64,000 bases of DNA from Actinomyces sp. (GTDB taxonomy: Bacteria > Actinomycetota > Actinomycetes > Actinomycetales > Actinomycetaceae): the NCBI RefSeq assembly GCF_029851875.1, contig NZ_JARKVC010000032.1, positions 18,709 through 82,708 on the forward strand. The letters run 5' to 3'. Of this stretch, positions 1 to 11,638 are shown in pieces. The translations under genes were made by a program, and so were the position numbers. A model generated the notes under the pieces. That model saw only the letters and a list, made by a program, of their open reading frames with translations, made no database searches and had not been told where the DNA came from. Every line of letters starts with the position of its first letter. Within the stretch, counting starts at the first letter, position 1.

Positions 1-164
1 GTGAGCCATTCCGGTAAACCACTGGCGGTATACCTACCAATAACGAGACTGTGGCTGAGAATGACGAAGAGCGCCAAGACCAGACGCACAGCGTTCAGCG
101 CGTTATCTCGGGTTGAGAGAGCAGTACCAAGACTCGGGGAAGGGCTAGAGCCATCACCAACCAT
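1..164 (-). CDS. Acyltransferase family 3 (OafA-like) membrane protein, N-terminus only; continues off the left edge
   Basis: Reverse-strand translation from ATG at 164: MVGDGSSPSPSLGTALSTRDNALNAVRLVLALFVILSHSLVIGRYTASGLPEWL; the RLxLALFVxxSHS motif is typical of acyltransferase-3 N-termini. Not in the ORF track (54 aa). Confidence 0.7.
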   Translation of the reverse strand, partial: MVGDGSSPSPSLGTALSTRDNALNAVRLVLALFVILSHSLVIGRYTASGLPEWL

Positions 165-343
165 GACAGGTATTCTGTCTGAACTGTTCTAAGTTGTCCA
201 ACGCTCTGCCGTTGAAGCCTGGCGATCACACCTTGAGGCCCCTAGGAAGCCTTGTTCTCTACCTCACTCCCGGCACCCGTCATGAACTTTTAGAGAGGAG
301 CATCTCTCAACGACAGGGAACATGACCCTCAATCGCAAGCATC

Positions 344-1183
344 CTAGTTCTCAATACTTGAGCGGCACCGACTCATGAAGTCTCCCATATCTTGCCAACC
401 AATCTTAGCTGAATGCATAAGCCTCTGCCAACGCACCCTTGGCGCGAGCAGAGCCCTCACTTTCGACAATCCGTGTATCTCCGGCTCGATCCACTGGTAG
501 CCAGTGTTGAGTATTGTCGACGGCCCCTCCCATCTCAACAGACCGGGGCGGACCATGCAGAATCTAATCGAGTCAGGCCACAGCCGGAAATCATCTGCGT
601 TCCAATAGATACCGCACCGCAGCCCTTTCTCCACCAAGGACCTGGCGGCGCGGCGGTCAATCATATACCCGCCGGTCCCCCACATCATGCCATCGACAGT
701 GCCAACGATCCTCGGCATCAACCCGACACGTCCGACCGGTCGTGACAAGAGCGAGAGCGTCACAGACCTCTGTGAGCGTGACATCGTCACCCATCGGTCC
801 TGGACGGAAAAAACGTCGCCTAGCGACACAAATCCGGAAATCCTCGATCTCTGGAGACGACGAACGACCCGCCAGAAATCATCTGACCACCTCGAGTCAT
901 CTTCCATAACGAGAAGCCAGTCATCTTCAGCACCCTTCTCTTCCGAGAACGCTCGCAAGACCCTGAAATGACTTACCGAGCAGCCAACCTCTCCACCGCG
1001 AGGTTCACGACCGTTAACTTCAATATAGCGATCCCAGTTGAACTCCGCAGGAACATTACCCCCGCGTCCGTCAAAAGCAGTGACCAACTCAAATCGGTGC
1101 GCACCTGTTTGGTCATAGAAGCCGGCTATCCGTTCCGACTCTTGCAGTGATATCACTTTACAGGCGAGCATTCTTTGCCGCAT
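344..1183 (-). CDS. Glycosyltransferase family 25 (LOS/LPS biosynthesis-type)
   Basis: 279 aa; CKVISLQES..R, AFDGR, GEVGCSVSHFRVLRAF, DDWLLVMEDD motifs. Confidence 0.8.
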   Translation of the reverse strand: MRQRMLACKVISLQESERIAGFYDQTGAHRFELVTAFDGRGGNVPAEFNWDRYIEVNGREPRGGEVGCSVSHFRVLRAFSEEKGAEDDWLLVMEDDSRWSDDFWRVVRRLQRSRISGFVSLGDVFSVQDRWVTMSRSQRSVTLSLLSRPVGRVGLMPRIVGTVDGMMWGTGGYMIDRRAARSLVEKGLRCGIYWNADDFRLWPDSIRFCMVRPGLLRWEGPSTILNTGYQWIEPEIHGLSKVRALLAPRVRWQRLMHSAKIGWQDMGDFMSRCRSSIEN

Positions 1184-1443
1184 TTCTACCGATAGTCCTT
1201 CCTCTTCGACCGGAAATCATGAGTTCATAAAAACATGACAGAATCAAATATACCTAAATAGCAGCGGCCAACGCACCAAGGTCAACCGATTGCAAATATT
1301 TGACAGACCGCTATTGATGCGCAAACTTTATCGCTTCCGCGGAAGTCAATGCCACACGCTACTCTCAGGAGCACTGTCCCCGTTATCCGAGAACATTTGG
1401 CGTCCGTAACGCGTCGGCGAGGTAGCCTCAAGGTGGAATAGAG

Positions 1444-2664
1444 TTAGTGTCTGGGTACGTACAGATTACTGACGCGCTCCTGGAATCGACTCAGAGAAAA
1501 ACGTTTCCGGATATCGCCTGCAACAGCAAGGGCATCATCTTGGGCCCGGTCTGTCAAAAGCGCCTCGATCATGGCTGCAGCAAATTCATCCGACTCATCT
1601 GTCACCTTCCAAAAGATATCATCACCTCCAATTCCTTCGGCGCCGACAGACGTCGCGACGGTCGGGACCGCTGATATCAGCGACTCGATTGCCTTAAATT
1701 TGACTCCCGCGCCGTCCCTGAGAGGTATAACAGACAGCGCGGCCTTCTCATACTCCGAGGCCAGGTCGTCAACATAGCCGATGATCTCTACTGAACCATC
1801 CCTCGAGGCAAGATCAACAATATCGCGAGAAACGTCTTTACCTACGATACGTAACGTCGCAAACGGCACTTTGTCGACAACGAGTGGCCAGACTTCTTGC
1901 AGAAGCCATTTGATCGCGTCTACATTTTCTGGCCTAAGCATCCAACCAACGAACAGAACGCACCCGGAGGTCACCTGCCTCCTATTGCAGTCTCTCTTGG
2001 GAAATTCAATCGGAGGATCTACGACCACGATCTTTCCAGGCGCGACACCCGCCTCTTCAAGCAGGATACGATCTTTTATGCTGAATACAACACAGGTGTC
2101 AATATCATTAGCGCAGCGTCGTTCTGCACGACGGACATAGCAGCCTGCCGCTCTCAACAAGAAGCGCCGGAAGCCAGAGGAGCGTTCGCATTTCCTCATC
2201 CATCGCTGAGAATCGACATCATGAAAAGTGGCAATAATTCGAGCACGAGGCGAGTATCGCCGAACCAATGGCGCTAGCCTAGCCATCGATTCCCACTGAA
2301 GATCAACGACATCTGCATGTTCGAGATCGTCATGAAGAGCATCATCGTTCTTGATCGCGCTCCATAGACGTTGATCCCCTACGACCTTCGACATAACAAA
2401 GGCGAGCTGTCGCGCCTTAGCCGATACCGCCCTACCGAGAAAACTTAACGCTATCGATTCTCTCCCCTTCAAGAGGTGCGGCCGATCTTCCTCCACATTA
2501 TTTGCAATAGCATGCAAATTCATAGGACTTTCGGGAGCATACACATGAAGACTCACGTGAGGCATAGATCTCAATACGTTACACAACTTTTGAACATATT
2601 GTCCTCCAGCATGAGGAATGCCGTCATAGGGGGCGCTGGACGTCACCGAAACGATACGCATCAC
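1444..2664 (-). CDS. GT-B fold glycosyltransferase (family 1/4 type)
   Basis: 406 aa; HAGGQYVQKL N-terminal motif, VLFVGWMLRPENVDAIKWLL, SVIPLRDGAGVKFKAIESLISAVPTVAT. Confidence 0.8.
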   Translation of the reverse strand: MMRIVSVTSSAPYDGIPHAGGQYVQKLCNVLRSMPHVSLHVYAPESPMNLHAIANNVEEDRPHLLKGRESIALSFLGRAVSAKARQLAFVMSKVVGDQRLWSAIKNDDALHDDLEHADVVDLQWESMARLAPLVRRYSPRARIIATFHDVDSQRWMRKCERSSGFRRFLLRAAGCYVRRAERRCANDIDTCVVFSIKDRILLEEAGVAPGKIVVVDPPIEFPKRDCNRRQVTSGCVLFVGWMLRPENVDAIKWLLQEVWPLVVDKVPFATLRIVGKDVSRDIVDLASRDGSVEIIGYVDDLASEYEKAALSVIPLRDGAGVKFKAIESLISAVPTVATSVGAEGIGGDDIFWKVTDESDEFAAAMIEALLTDRAQDDALAVAGDIRKRFSLSRFQERVSNLYVPRH

Positions 2665-2712
2665 ATGATCCTCCGTTCTTTTCTTATGAGAACTACCATA
2701 TCCTACACCAAA

Positions 2713-3834
2713 TTAAAATGATTCTCTATGAATCCTGTCGTCAGAAATTGCATGCTCCAAGGCACTGATCGCCGAACGAGACCACGCGTCCCAGTTCCAT
2801 GACTCTGCAGCAACCTTGCGTGAGCGCAGACTCACCTGTTGCAACCAGGTAGCATCCGCGGTGTCTAAGATCTGACGGGCGATATCTGCATCGTCTGCGG
2901 CCGGGGAAACTAGCATGCCAGTTCCGGCACTCCCCACGAGCGACGGCATGGCACCTATCGCATTGGCGATCACGGGAATACCTGCACTTGCGGCGTCCGC
3001 AACGAGAACGCCGCCGGTGTTAGCTATAGTCATCTCGATGAGGATGTCGTGTGAGAGGTACAGACGAGATAGTGATTTACGGTCCATGCGCTCGTGCGAC
3101 GTGAGCCACTTGTTATCAGACATTTTTCGACCGACGAGAGTCAACCGTACATGCGGGTTTATCTTGCGCATCTCTCGGACGATTTGCAATACTCTGGCCC
3201 CACCCTTGCGCTCCCAGTCACTAGCGACTAGGAGAATCTTAAGACCGAATCCGGAAAAAGGGCCGCGCTTTCCGCCGCTGGAATCTATTCCGGGTCCTGC
3301 AGGTGCGGTATAGATTTTTTCTTTAGGGACACCGAGGTCTCGTGTCAGAAGGTTCGCCACCCACGGTGACGACGCCAAAAATGCATTCGTGTTTTCTAAA
3401 CCTCTTTTCTCAATATGAGAAAACTGCCGGACAGAGAGCCTCGATAAATTTGAAAACATCGGGTAATGGCCGATCAGCGCCGCGGCAGTTGCGTCACAGA
3501 ATTGAACAACAGGAAGAGGGAAGGAATGTAAGTACAATGCGCTTAACGCTCCGAACGCAAGCACCGCATCAAATCGTTCTCTACTTAATTTATGAACCGC
3601 GTCTCGACTGGCTTTTCTTGAACTGGCCACCCCAATACTCGGCAAGTAACTCGTAGCGCCGGCAAACTCTCCATAACACCTTGCCAAGAGGCGATCGATA
3701 GCAGCATGTTTGTCGGTATAGACTACCGGGCGGATCTCGATCTTACGAGCGAGTGCTCTATAGGCTGGCTTGACGATCCCAGACCAGGCCGATGAGTCAT
3801 TGACGTCCCACGGTGTCAGGAAGGCTATACGCAC
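2713..3834 (-). CDS. Glycosyltransferase family 4
   Basis: 373 aa; LVASDWERKGGARVLQIVREM, GGVLVADAASAGIPVIAN. Confidence 0.75.
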   Translation of the reverse strand: MRIAFLTPWDVNDSSAWSGIVKPAYRALARKIEIRPVVYTDKHAAIDRLLARCYGEFAGATSYLPSIGVASSRKASRDAVHKLSRERFDAVLAFGALSALYLHSFPLPVVQFCDATAAALIGHYPMFSNLSRLSVRQFSHIEKRGLENTNAFLASSPWVANLLTRDLGVPKEKIYTAPAGPGIDSSGGKRGPFSGFGLKILLVASDWERKGGARVLQIVREMRKINPHVRLTLVGRKMSDNKWLTSHERMDRKSLSRLYLSHDILIEMTIANTGGVLVADAASAGIPVIANAIGAMPSLVGSAGTGMLVSPAADDADIARQILDTADATWLQQVSLRSRKVAAESWNWDAWSRSAISALEHAISDDRIHRESF

Positions 3835-3873
3835 TTGTCACCTCTAGTTCGCAGCTGGTTGTCACCAACGGCT

Positions 3874-5031
3874 TCAGGCCGCCCGGTACTTCCCGAAGAT
3901 GTCTACGGCTCCGCCGTCCACGCCCTTGGTGCCCGAGACCAGGCGCCCGGCAGCCTCGTAACCGGCTGCCTCATGGACCTCACCCAGCACCCAGGCGCAG
4001 ACGCCTGAGCCCTCGGCCACGCGGATGACCGCCTCGGCAGCCTCCGGGGCGACCACGGCGACCATACCCACACCCAGGTTGAGCGTGCCCTCCAGGTCCT
4101 CCCAAGGCACCGCGCCCAGCCGCCGCACGACGTCGAAGACCGGCGGGACCACCCAGGAAGCCCGGTTGACGTCCCCGACCAGTCCGGCCGGCAGGACCCG
4201 AGCCAGGTTGGCGGCCAGGCCACCACCGGTGACGTGGGACAGGGCGTGGACGGGGCCGGCAGCCGCGCCGTCGTCCAGGGCGTTGATCGCGGCCAGGCAC
4301 ACGCGCGTGTACAGCGCGGTCGGCTCCAGCAGCTCCTCCCCCAGCGTCCGTCCGAGCTCCGGGACCTCACGCTCCAGCCCCCAGCCGGCGTGCTCGATGA
4401 CGCGGCGTACCAGGGAGTAGCCGTTGGAGTGCAGGCCGGAGGAGGCCATCGCCACCAGCACGTCCCCTGCCCGCACACGTTCGGCACCGAGCACGCGGTC
4501 CGCCTCGACGACGCCGGTGGCCGCGCCTGCGACGTCGTACTCGTCGGGGGCCATGAGGCCGGGGTGCTCGGCGGTCTCGCCACCCAGCAGCGGGGTGCCG
4601 ACGGCGGCGCAGGCGTCCGCCACACCGCGCACGATGTCTGCGACGCGCTCGGGGACCACGTGGCCGCAGGCGATGTAGTCAGTCATGAGCAGCGGGGTCG
4701 CGCCGACCACGACGATGTCGTCAACGACCATGCCCACCAGGTCCTGGCCGATGGTGTCATGGATGTCGAGGGCCTGAGCGATGGCGACCTTGGTGCCCAC
4801 ACCGTCGGTCGAGGTAGCCAGCAGCGGGCGTCGGTACTCACGCAGCTGGGAGACGTCGACCAGCCCGGCGAATCCGCCGACTCCTCCGACCACGGCGGGG
4901 GTCATCGTGGCAGCCAACGAGGCTTTCATCAGCTCCACCGCGCGGTCTCCGGCGGCGGTGTCCACGCCGGCCGAGGCGTAGGTGATGCCCTGGTCGTCAG
5001 CGCTGTGCACGGGATGGGGGATCTGGCTCAT
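3874..5031 (-). CDS. purM: Phosphoribosylformylglycinamidine cyclo-ligase (AIR synthetase)
   Basis: 385 aa; TYASAGVDTAAGDRAVELMK, STDGVGTKVAIAQ, LLGGETAEHPG, LHSNGYSLVR. Confidence 0.95.
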   Translation of the reverse strand: MSQIPHPVHSADDQGITYASAGVDTAAGDRAVELMKASLAATMTPAVVGGVGGFAGLVDVSQLREYRRPLLATSTDGVGTKVAIAQALDIHDTIGQDLVGMVVDDIVVVGATPLLMTDYIACGHVVPERVADIVRGVADACAAVGTPLLGGETAEHPGLMAPDEYDVAGAATGVVEADRVLGAERVRAGDVLVAMASSGLHSNGYSLVRRVIEHAGWGLEREVPELGRTLGEELLEPTALYTRVCLAAINALDDGAAAGPVHALSHVTGGGLAANLARVLPAGLVGDVNRASWVVPPVFDVVRRLGAVPWEDLEGTLNLGVGMVAVVAPEAAEAVIRVAEGSGVCAWVLGEVHEAAGYEAAGRLVSGTKGVDGGAVDIFGKYRAA

Positions 5032-6782
5032 CGGGTCTCTCCTTGGGCTGCGGCGGAGGCGGGGGTGGCTGAGGACGGGCTGATGGGCTGAGGACTTCCA
5101 GCAGCCAGGTCTGGCCGGGTCACCTCATCGATGCGCACAGGGACGGCGTCGCGACGCCGTCGGTAGACCGAGGGGACGCGCGAGACCGGAAGGGTGCCGA
5201 TCGGTACGCCCTCAACCGGGGGCGCGACCGGGTAGGAGCCGGTGAAGCAGGCCATGCACAGGTCGCCCGGCTCCTGGGCGGAGGACTCCACCATGCCCTC
5301 CACCGAGAGGTAGCCGAGAGAGTCCGCGCCCACGGACTCACGGATCTCCTCCACGCTCATGCCCGTGGCGATGAGCTCAGCACGCGTGGCGAAGTCGATG
5401 CCGTAGAAGCACGGCCACATCACCGGCGGGGAGGAGATGCGGATGTGAACCTCAGCTGCACCGGCCTCGCGCAGCATGCGTACGAGGGCACGCTGGGTGT
5501 TACCGCGCACGATCGAGTCGTCAACGACCACCAGGCGCTTGCCCTCGATGACCTCGCGCACAGGGTTGAGCTTGAGGCGGATACCGAGCTGGCGCAGGGT
5601 CTGAGTGGGCTGGATAAAGGTCCGCCCCACGTAGGCGTTCTTGACCAGGCCCTGGCCGTAGGGGATGCCGGAGGCCTGGGCGTATCCGATGGCCGCCGGG
5701 GTCCCGGACTCTGGGGTGGCGATGACCAGGTCCGCCTCCACCGGGTGCTCGCGGGCCAGGGCTGCGCCCATGGCGTTACGGGCGGCAATCACCGAGCGAC
5801 CGGCGATCTTCGTGTCCGGGCGGGCAAGGTAGACGTACTCAAAGACGCAGCCCGCGCGGTCAGCGACGGCAAAGCGGCTGGAGCGCACGCCATCGGCATC
5901 GATCTGCAGGAACTCGCCGGGCTCGATCTCACGGACCACCGTGGCACCCACGATGTCCAGGGCCGCGGTCTCCGAGGCCACGACCCACCCACGCTCCAGG
6001 CGGCCCAGGACCAGGGGACGCACGCCGTGGGGGTCGCGAGCGGCGTAGAGGGTGTGCTCGTCCATGAAGACCAGTGAGAAGGCACCGCGCAGCATCGGCA
6101 GGACGCGGCGTGCCGTGTCGGTCACGCTGAGCGGGGGCTCGGGCGCCTGGGTGGCCGACTCGGGGGCCCCGTCGGGATAGAGGCCGGTGGCCTCCAGGTC
6201 GGCGACGTCGTCGTGGCCTTCCAGCCTGCCGCGCTCTGAGACGAGGTTCATCAGCGAGGCGATGACGGCGGTGTCCGTGGAGGAACCACGGCCGAGCTCA
6301 CCGGTGAGGTCCTCACCGCTGGTGGCGCGCACGGCATCCATGAGCTCACGAGTGTTGGTGAGGTTGCCGTTGTGGGTCAGTGCCAGGGTGGAGCCGGCTA
6401 CCGGGCCGAGCATCGGCTGGGCGTTCTCCCAGGTGGTGGCGCCGGTGGTCGAGTAGCGCACGTGACCGACGGCCATGTGACCAGCGAGGCTGGACAGGGC
6501 GCGATCATCAAAGACCTGGGAGACCAGGCCGAGGTCCTTGTAGACCAGGATGTGGGAACCGTCGGAGGTGGCGATGCCGGCCGCCTCCTGACCGCGGTGC
6601 TGCAGGGCGTACAGACCGAAGTAGGTCAGGCGGGAGACCTCCTCACCCGGCGCCCACACGCCGAAGACGCCGCACTCCTCGCGCGGAGCGGGCTCCAGCT
6701 CGCTGGTCAGGTCGATGGTTGGGGAGGTCAGGGCAGCCGTGTCCGGGAGGAGCGACGACGGCGCGGGGCGGGTGGACTGCAT
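5028..6782 (-). CDS. purF: Amidophosphoribosyltransferase; likely start at ATG 6782 rather than the tracked 7055
   Basis: EECGVFGVW catalytic Cys, ALQHRGQEAAGIA, VVVDDSIVRGNT PRPP loop; overlaps purM start. Confidence 0.93.
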   Translation of the reverse strand: MQSTRPAPSSLLPDTAALTSPTIDLTSELEPAPREECGVFGVWAPGEEVSRLTYFGLYALQHRGQEAAGIATSDGSHILVYKDLGLVSQVFDDRALSSLAGHMAVGHVRYSTTGATTWENAQPMLGPVAGSTLALTHNGNLTNTRELMDAVRATSGEDLTGELGRGSSTDTAVIASLMNLVSERGRLEGHDDVADLEATGLYPDGAPESATQAPEPPLSVTDTARRVLPMLRGAFSLVFMDEHTLYAARDPHGVRPLVLGRLERGWVVASETAALDIVGATVVREIEPGEFLQIDADGVRSSRFAVADRAGCVFEYVYLARPDTKIAGRSVIAARNAMGAALAREHPVEADLVIATPESGTPAAIGYAQASGIPYGQGLVKNAYVGRTFIQPTQTLRQLGIRLKLNPVREVIEGKRLVVVDDSIVRGNTQRALVRMLREAGAAEVHIRISSPPVMWPCFYGIDFATRAELIATGMSVEEIRESVGADSLGYLSVEGMVESSAQEPGDLCMACFTGSYPVAPPVEGVPIGTLPVSRVPSVYRRRRDAVPVRIDEVTRPDLAAGSPQPISPSSATPASAAAQGETR

Positions 6783-6858
6783 GCTCTCACCAGGGCTCAC
6801 CGCCACAGTCTCCCACACTGTGGCCGCCTCCTTCGCGCGCTCCCCTCGCCCACCCCGC

Positions 6859-7299
6859 TCAGACCCGCATGAGCGGCAGGTAGGGCGAGAGGTCGCACCG
6901 TTCGCCTGAGGCGTGCAGCGCCCCGCTGGCCAGCGCCTCCTCCCAGCCCAGGCGGCCGGTGGCCAGACGCAGCCAGGTCTGTGCGTCCGTCTCCACGACC
7001 GACGGTGGTGTCCCGCGCCGGTGCACCGTGCCCGCCACTGCCTGGGTGGCGCCAAAGGGCGGCACGCGTACCTCTACGGCGTGCCCGGGAGCGCAAGCAG
7101 CCAGCTCCTCCAGGCTGAAGCGCACCGCCGTCGCCGTCACGCGTCGCCGGGCCGAGCGTGCGGCCAGCGCCCCCTGGCCCTGCGATGGCGCGTGCGTGTG
7201 TGCTGCTTCCGCAGCGCCGCCAGCGGCGTCCTGGGACCTCGCCCACTCACGGACAGCCTGGGCCCCAGCAGAGATGTCGATGCGTCGTCGTGCTGCCAT
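6859..7299 (-). CDS. Sterol-carrier-like family protein of the actinobacterial purF neighbourhood
   Basis: 146 aa; RRIDISAGAQAVREW, TDAQTWLRLATGRLGWEEAL, VRVPPFGA. Confidence 0.65.
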   Translation of the reverse strand: MAARRRIDISAGAQAVREWARSQDAAGGAAEAAHTHAPSQGQGALAARSARRRVTATAVRFSLEELAACAPGHAVEVRVPPFGATQAVAGTVHRRGTPPSVVETDAQTWLRLATGRLGWEEALASGALHASGERCDLSPYLPLMRV

Positions 7300-7368
7300 G
7301 GCGCGAGCCTAGCGGCCCGCTGGGCTCACCACCCCGGCCAGACCGGTGCGGCGAGCCCAGCAGACGAC

Positions 7369-9792
7369 TCACTCCTGCGAGTCGTCCTCGGTAGTGTCCT
7401 GGCTCGCGTCCTGGGCCCCACGGCGACGCGCCACGAGCACCCCGCCAGCGCCAAGCAGACCGATGACGGCCAGCGCGCCGATGCCGATCGACGCACCCGT
7501 GTTGGCGAGCTTGTTCTTCGGGGTCTTGACGACGGGCGTGCCGTCAATCTCCTCCGCGTTGTTGCTCGGCGCCACCTGCGGCACCTCCAGCTGCGGCGCC
7601 AGCTCAAGCTGACGGGTCGTGCCGTCGTTGTTGGTGACCACCAGGGCCAGAGTGCCAGGCAGCGCGGCAGCCTGGTCGCTGGCGCCAGTGACTACCGAGG
7701 AGTCAGCCGGCAGGTCCTGCGGCACGGCGAAGCGCAGGACGGCCGTGCCCGTGCTGGGCAGCCCGGAGGTCACGAGCGTGCGGTCGACATCCGCCCGAGC
7801 CAGGACCCTGCTCGTCCCGTCAGGCAGGGCGAGGACGACCTCCACGGACTTCGCGGCGCCGCCGGCCTGCTGCTCAACGGCGTTGGAGAAGCTCAGGCCC
7901 GTGAGGCGAATGGTGGCCTGTCGCCGCTGCTGGTCCTGCGTCACCGAGACACCGATCTGGCGCTTGGCGTAGCTGGCAGTGAGGTTGCCGGCGTCCTGGA
8001 GGTACTCGCTGGTGGCGTCCAGGTCGATGATGCCGGTGTTGGTGAAGGGCGCGGCCTTGAAGGCGGCGAAGTTGTCGCCCCCGGCCAGGAGGAAGGAGTT
8101 GGAGGCGACGACGACCTTGGCGTCGTCAGCCAGCGGGACGCCGTCAACGTAGACGGCCTTGATCAGGCCCGTGCGGTCGGCTGTGCCGTCAGCCTGCACG
8201 GCGTCCGCCACGTCCTGGTTGACGAAGACGCTCACGTTGCCGGACACGCCGAGCGTGAGCACGGCCCGGGAGGAACCCGCTGGTTGCCACTGCTCGGCCA
8301 GGATCTGGCGCAGCTGGGCCCCGGTGTAGGTGCCGTAGCCCAGCTCGTTACCGAAGGGCTGGACGGTGTAGGCCTCACCGTAGGTCAACTCACCCTTGGC
8401 GTAGTCCGCACGCACACCGCCGGGGTTCATGACGCCCACGAAGTGGTCGCCAGAGGCGGTGGTGTTCTTCTTCACCCACCAGGCGAAGGAGTCAGCGATG
8501 AGGTTGGAGGCGGTGGACTCGGTACCACGGTTCGAGCCGGTGGAGTCAACACTGCTGTCCGTCATCTGCGTGCCGCGCAGGAAGTCTGAGCCGAGCGTCG
8601 CCACGACGTTCTTGCCAGCCTCGTCAGAGTCGGTCTTCGCCTTCTCGACGATCGCGCCCACGCCGTATGCGTCCTGGCAGCCGGTCAGGCCCACCAGGGA
8701 GGTGTTCTCAGCGCTGCGGTCCGTGACGCTGACCTTGCCGGCCGCGTCCTTGGAGACGTTCAGGGTGATGTTGCCCAGCACGTTGCCGTAGTGGTCAGGC
8801 TGGACGACGGCGATCTTGGTGCCCTGGGTGGAGTCGACCACCTTGGCGAAGGGCACGTGGGTGTGGCCGGCGACGACGGCGTCCACCGCGCCGTTGAACT
8901 GGTGCCCGTAGATCTCGGCGTCCTCGTGCGCCAGGACCACGACGACGTCGGCCTCGCCGTTGTCCTCGTCGCCGTCCTTGAGAGCCGCGGCACGCTCGTT
9001 GGCAGTCTGCGTGGCGTCGGCTACCGTCAGGCCGTCCAGCGCCTGGGCGGAGACGAGGCTCGGCAGCTCGTCGGTCACGACGCCCACGAAGCCCACACGC
9101 ACGCCGTCGACCTCCTTGACGAAGGTGCCGTTGCCCTGCCCCTGCGAACTGAGCGCGGCGTTGCCGGTGACGTTGGCGGAGAGCACCGGGGCGTTGAGGG
9201 CCGGGAGAATGCGGTCAGTCAGGTCCGTGATGCCGCGGTCGAACTCGTGGTTGCCCGTGGCGGTCACGTCCAGACCGATGGCGTTGAGGGCGTCGATGGT
9301 CGGCTGGTCCTGGAGGATGGAGGAGATGTAGGCCGAGCCGCCCACGTTGTCTCCTGCGGAGACGAAGAGAGTGTTCTTGTTGGCCTCCCGCGCCGTCTTG
9401 ACCGCGCAGGCCAGGCCGGCAGCCCCACCGGTGACCTCCTTCTTGGTCCCGTCCTTGAGGGACTCGGTGTCCTTAAGGAGGTGGCCGTGGAAGTCCGTGA
9501 TACCGAGGATGTTGATCGTCGTGGTTGACGGCGCCGTGGCTGCCGCCTCCTCGCCGTCGGCGGGAGCAGCCTGCTCGGCCCGGACGGCCTCCGAGCCGTC
9601 GGGGCCGGTGGCGGCAGGCTCGGGCTGGGCGTTCGGCTCAGCCTCAGCCTGACTGGTCTCAGCCGGCTGCGTCGAGCTGGTCTCGGACAGGTCAGGAGCA
9701 GGCTGGGAGTCAGCGGCGGCAACAGGAGCGAGGGAACCGACGGCCAGCGCCGCGATGGCGAGGCTCGTCGTCGTGCGTGAGAGAAGACGCAT
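7369..9792 (-). CDS. Secreted 5'-nucleotidase/UshA-like metallophosphoesterase with sortase anchor (LANTG)
   Basis: 807 aa; signal peptide, NILGITDFHGHL, GNHEFDRG, VVVLAHED, AGHTHVPF; C-terminus KLANTGASIGIGALAVIGLLGAGGVLVARRRG. Confidence 0.9.
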   Translation of the reverse strand: MRLLSRTTTSLAIAALAVGSLAPVAAADSQPAPDLSETSSTQPAETSQAEAEPNAQPEPAATGPDGSEAVRAEQAAPADGEEAAATAPSTTTINILGITDFHGHLLKDTESLKDGTKKEVTGGAAGLACAVKTAREANKNTLFVSAGDNVGGSAYISSILQDQPTIDALNAIGLDVTATGNHEFDRGITDLTDRILPALNAPVLSANVTGNAALSSQGQGNGTFVKEVDGVRVGFVGVVTDELPSLVSAQALDGLTVADATQTANERAAALKDGDEDNGEADVVVVLAHEDAEIYGHQFNGAVDAVVAGHTHVPFAKVVDSTQGTKIAVVQPDHYGNVLGNITLNVSKDAAGKVSVTDRSAENTSLVGLTGCQDAYGVGAIVEKAKTDSDEAGKNVVATLGSDFLRGTQMTDSSVDSTGSNRGTESTASNLIADSFAWWVKKNTTASGDHFVGVMNPGGVRADYAKGELTYGEAYTVQPFGNELGYGTYTGAQLRQILAEQWQPAGSSRAVLTLGVSGNVSVFVNQDVADAVQADGTADRTGLIKAVYVDGVPLADDAKVVVASNSFLLAGGDNFAAFKAAPFTNTGIIDLDATSEYLQDAGNLTASYAKRQIGVSVTQDQQRRQATIRLTGLSFSNAVEQQAGGAAKSVEVVLALPDGTSRVLARADVDRTLVTSGLPSTGTAVLRFAVPQDLPADSSVVTGASDQAAALPGTLALVVTNNDGTTRQLELAPQLEVPQVAPSNNAEEIDGTPVVKTPKNKLANTGASIGIGALAVIGLLGAGGVLVARRRGAQDASQDTTEDDSQE

Positions 9793-9948
9793 GGAAGGTC
9801 CTAGCGAGTGGGGACAGGGTTCACTACCAAACTACGCACCCGCCAGTCCCATGCCTAGAGCGCCACACGAGTGTTCACGAAGTTGTCACTTTCCCAGTGT
9901 CCTGCTACTCGCCACCTCAATCCGTCCTGGACGTGCGGCCGGTGAACG

Positions 9949-9987
9949 CCGAGTACCCCCAACAGCACTGGCTGTGGGGGTACTCGG
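9949..9987 (-). terminator. Stem-loop downstream of gdhA
   Basis: 13-bp perfect inverted repeat CCGAGTACCCCCA / TGGGGGTACTCGG. Confidence 0.6.
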
Positions 9988-10054
9988 TGGCGCCGGCAGG
10001 GAACGGTCCTCTCAGGGAAGCCCGCTCAGGGAGGCACAGAGGTGTCCAGGTTGC

Positions 10055-11505
<1,451 letters not shown>

Positions 11506-11638
11506 ACCGGTTGGCTTCGCGAGACAGCGAGGCTGTCGTTCACGCCCAAGCAAGCCAACCTGAGGCATCCTCAGTACCGGCGAACCAAGATAGTGTGCCA
11601 TCTGGACAGACCCGTTTCTTTGAAAAGAGAGCCACAGC

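Noticed and set aside
1-192. 63-aa plus-strand ORF at the left edge
   Set aside because: The opposite strand encodes a clear acyltransferase-3 N-terminus, so this frame is antisense noise.
6913-8589. 558-aa plus-strand ORF
   Set aside because: Antisense to the 5'-nucleotidase gene; no family motifs.
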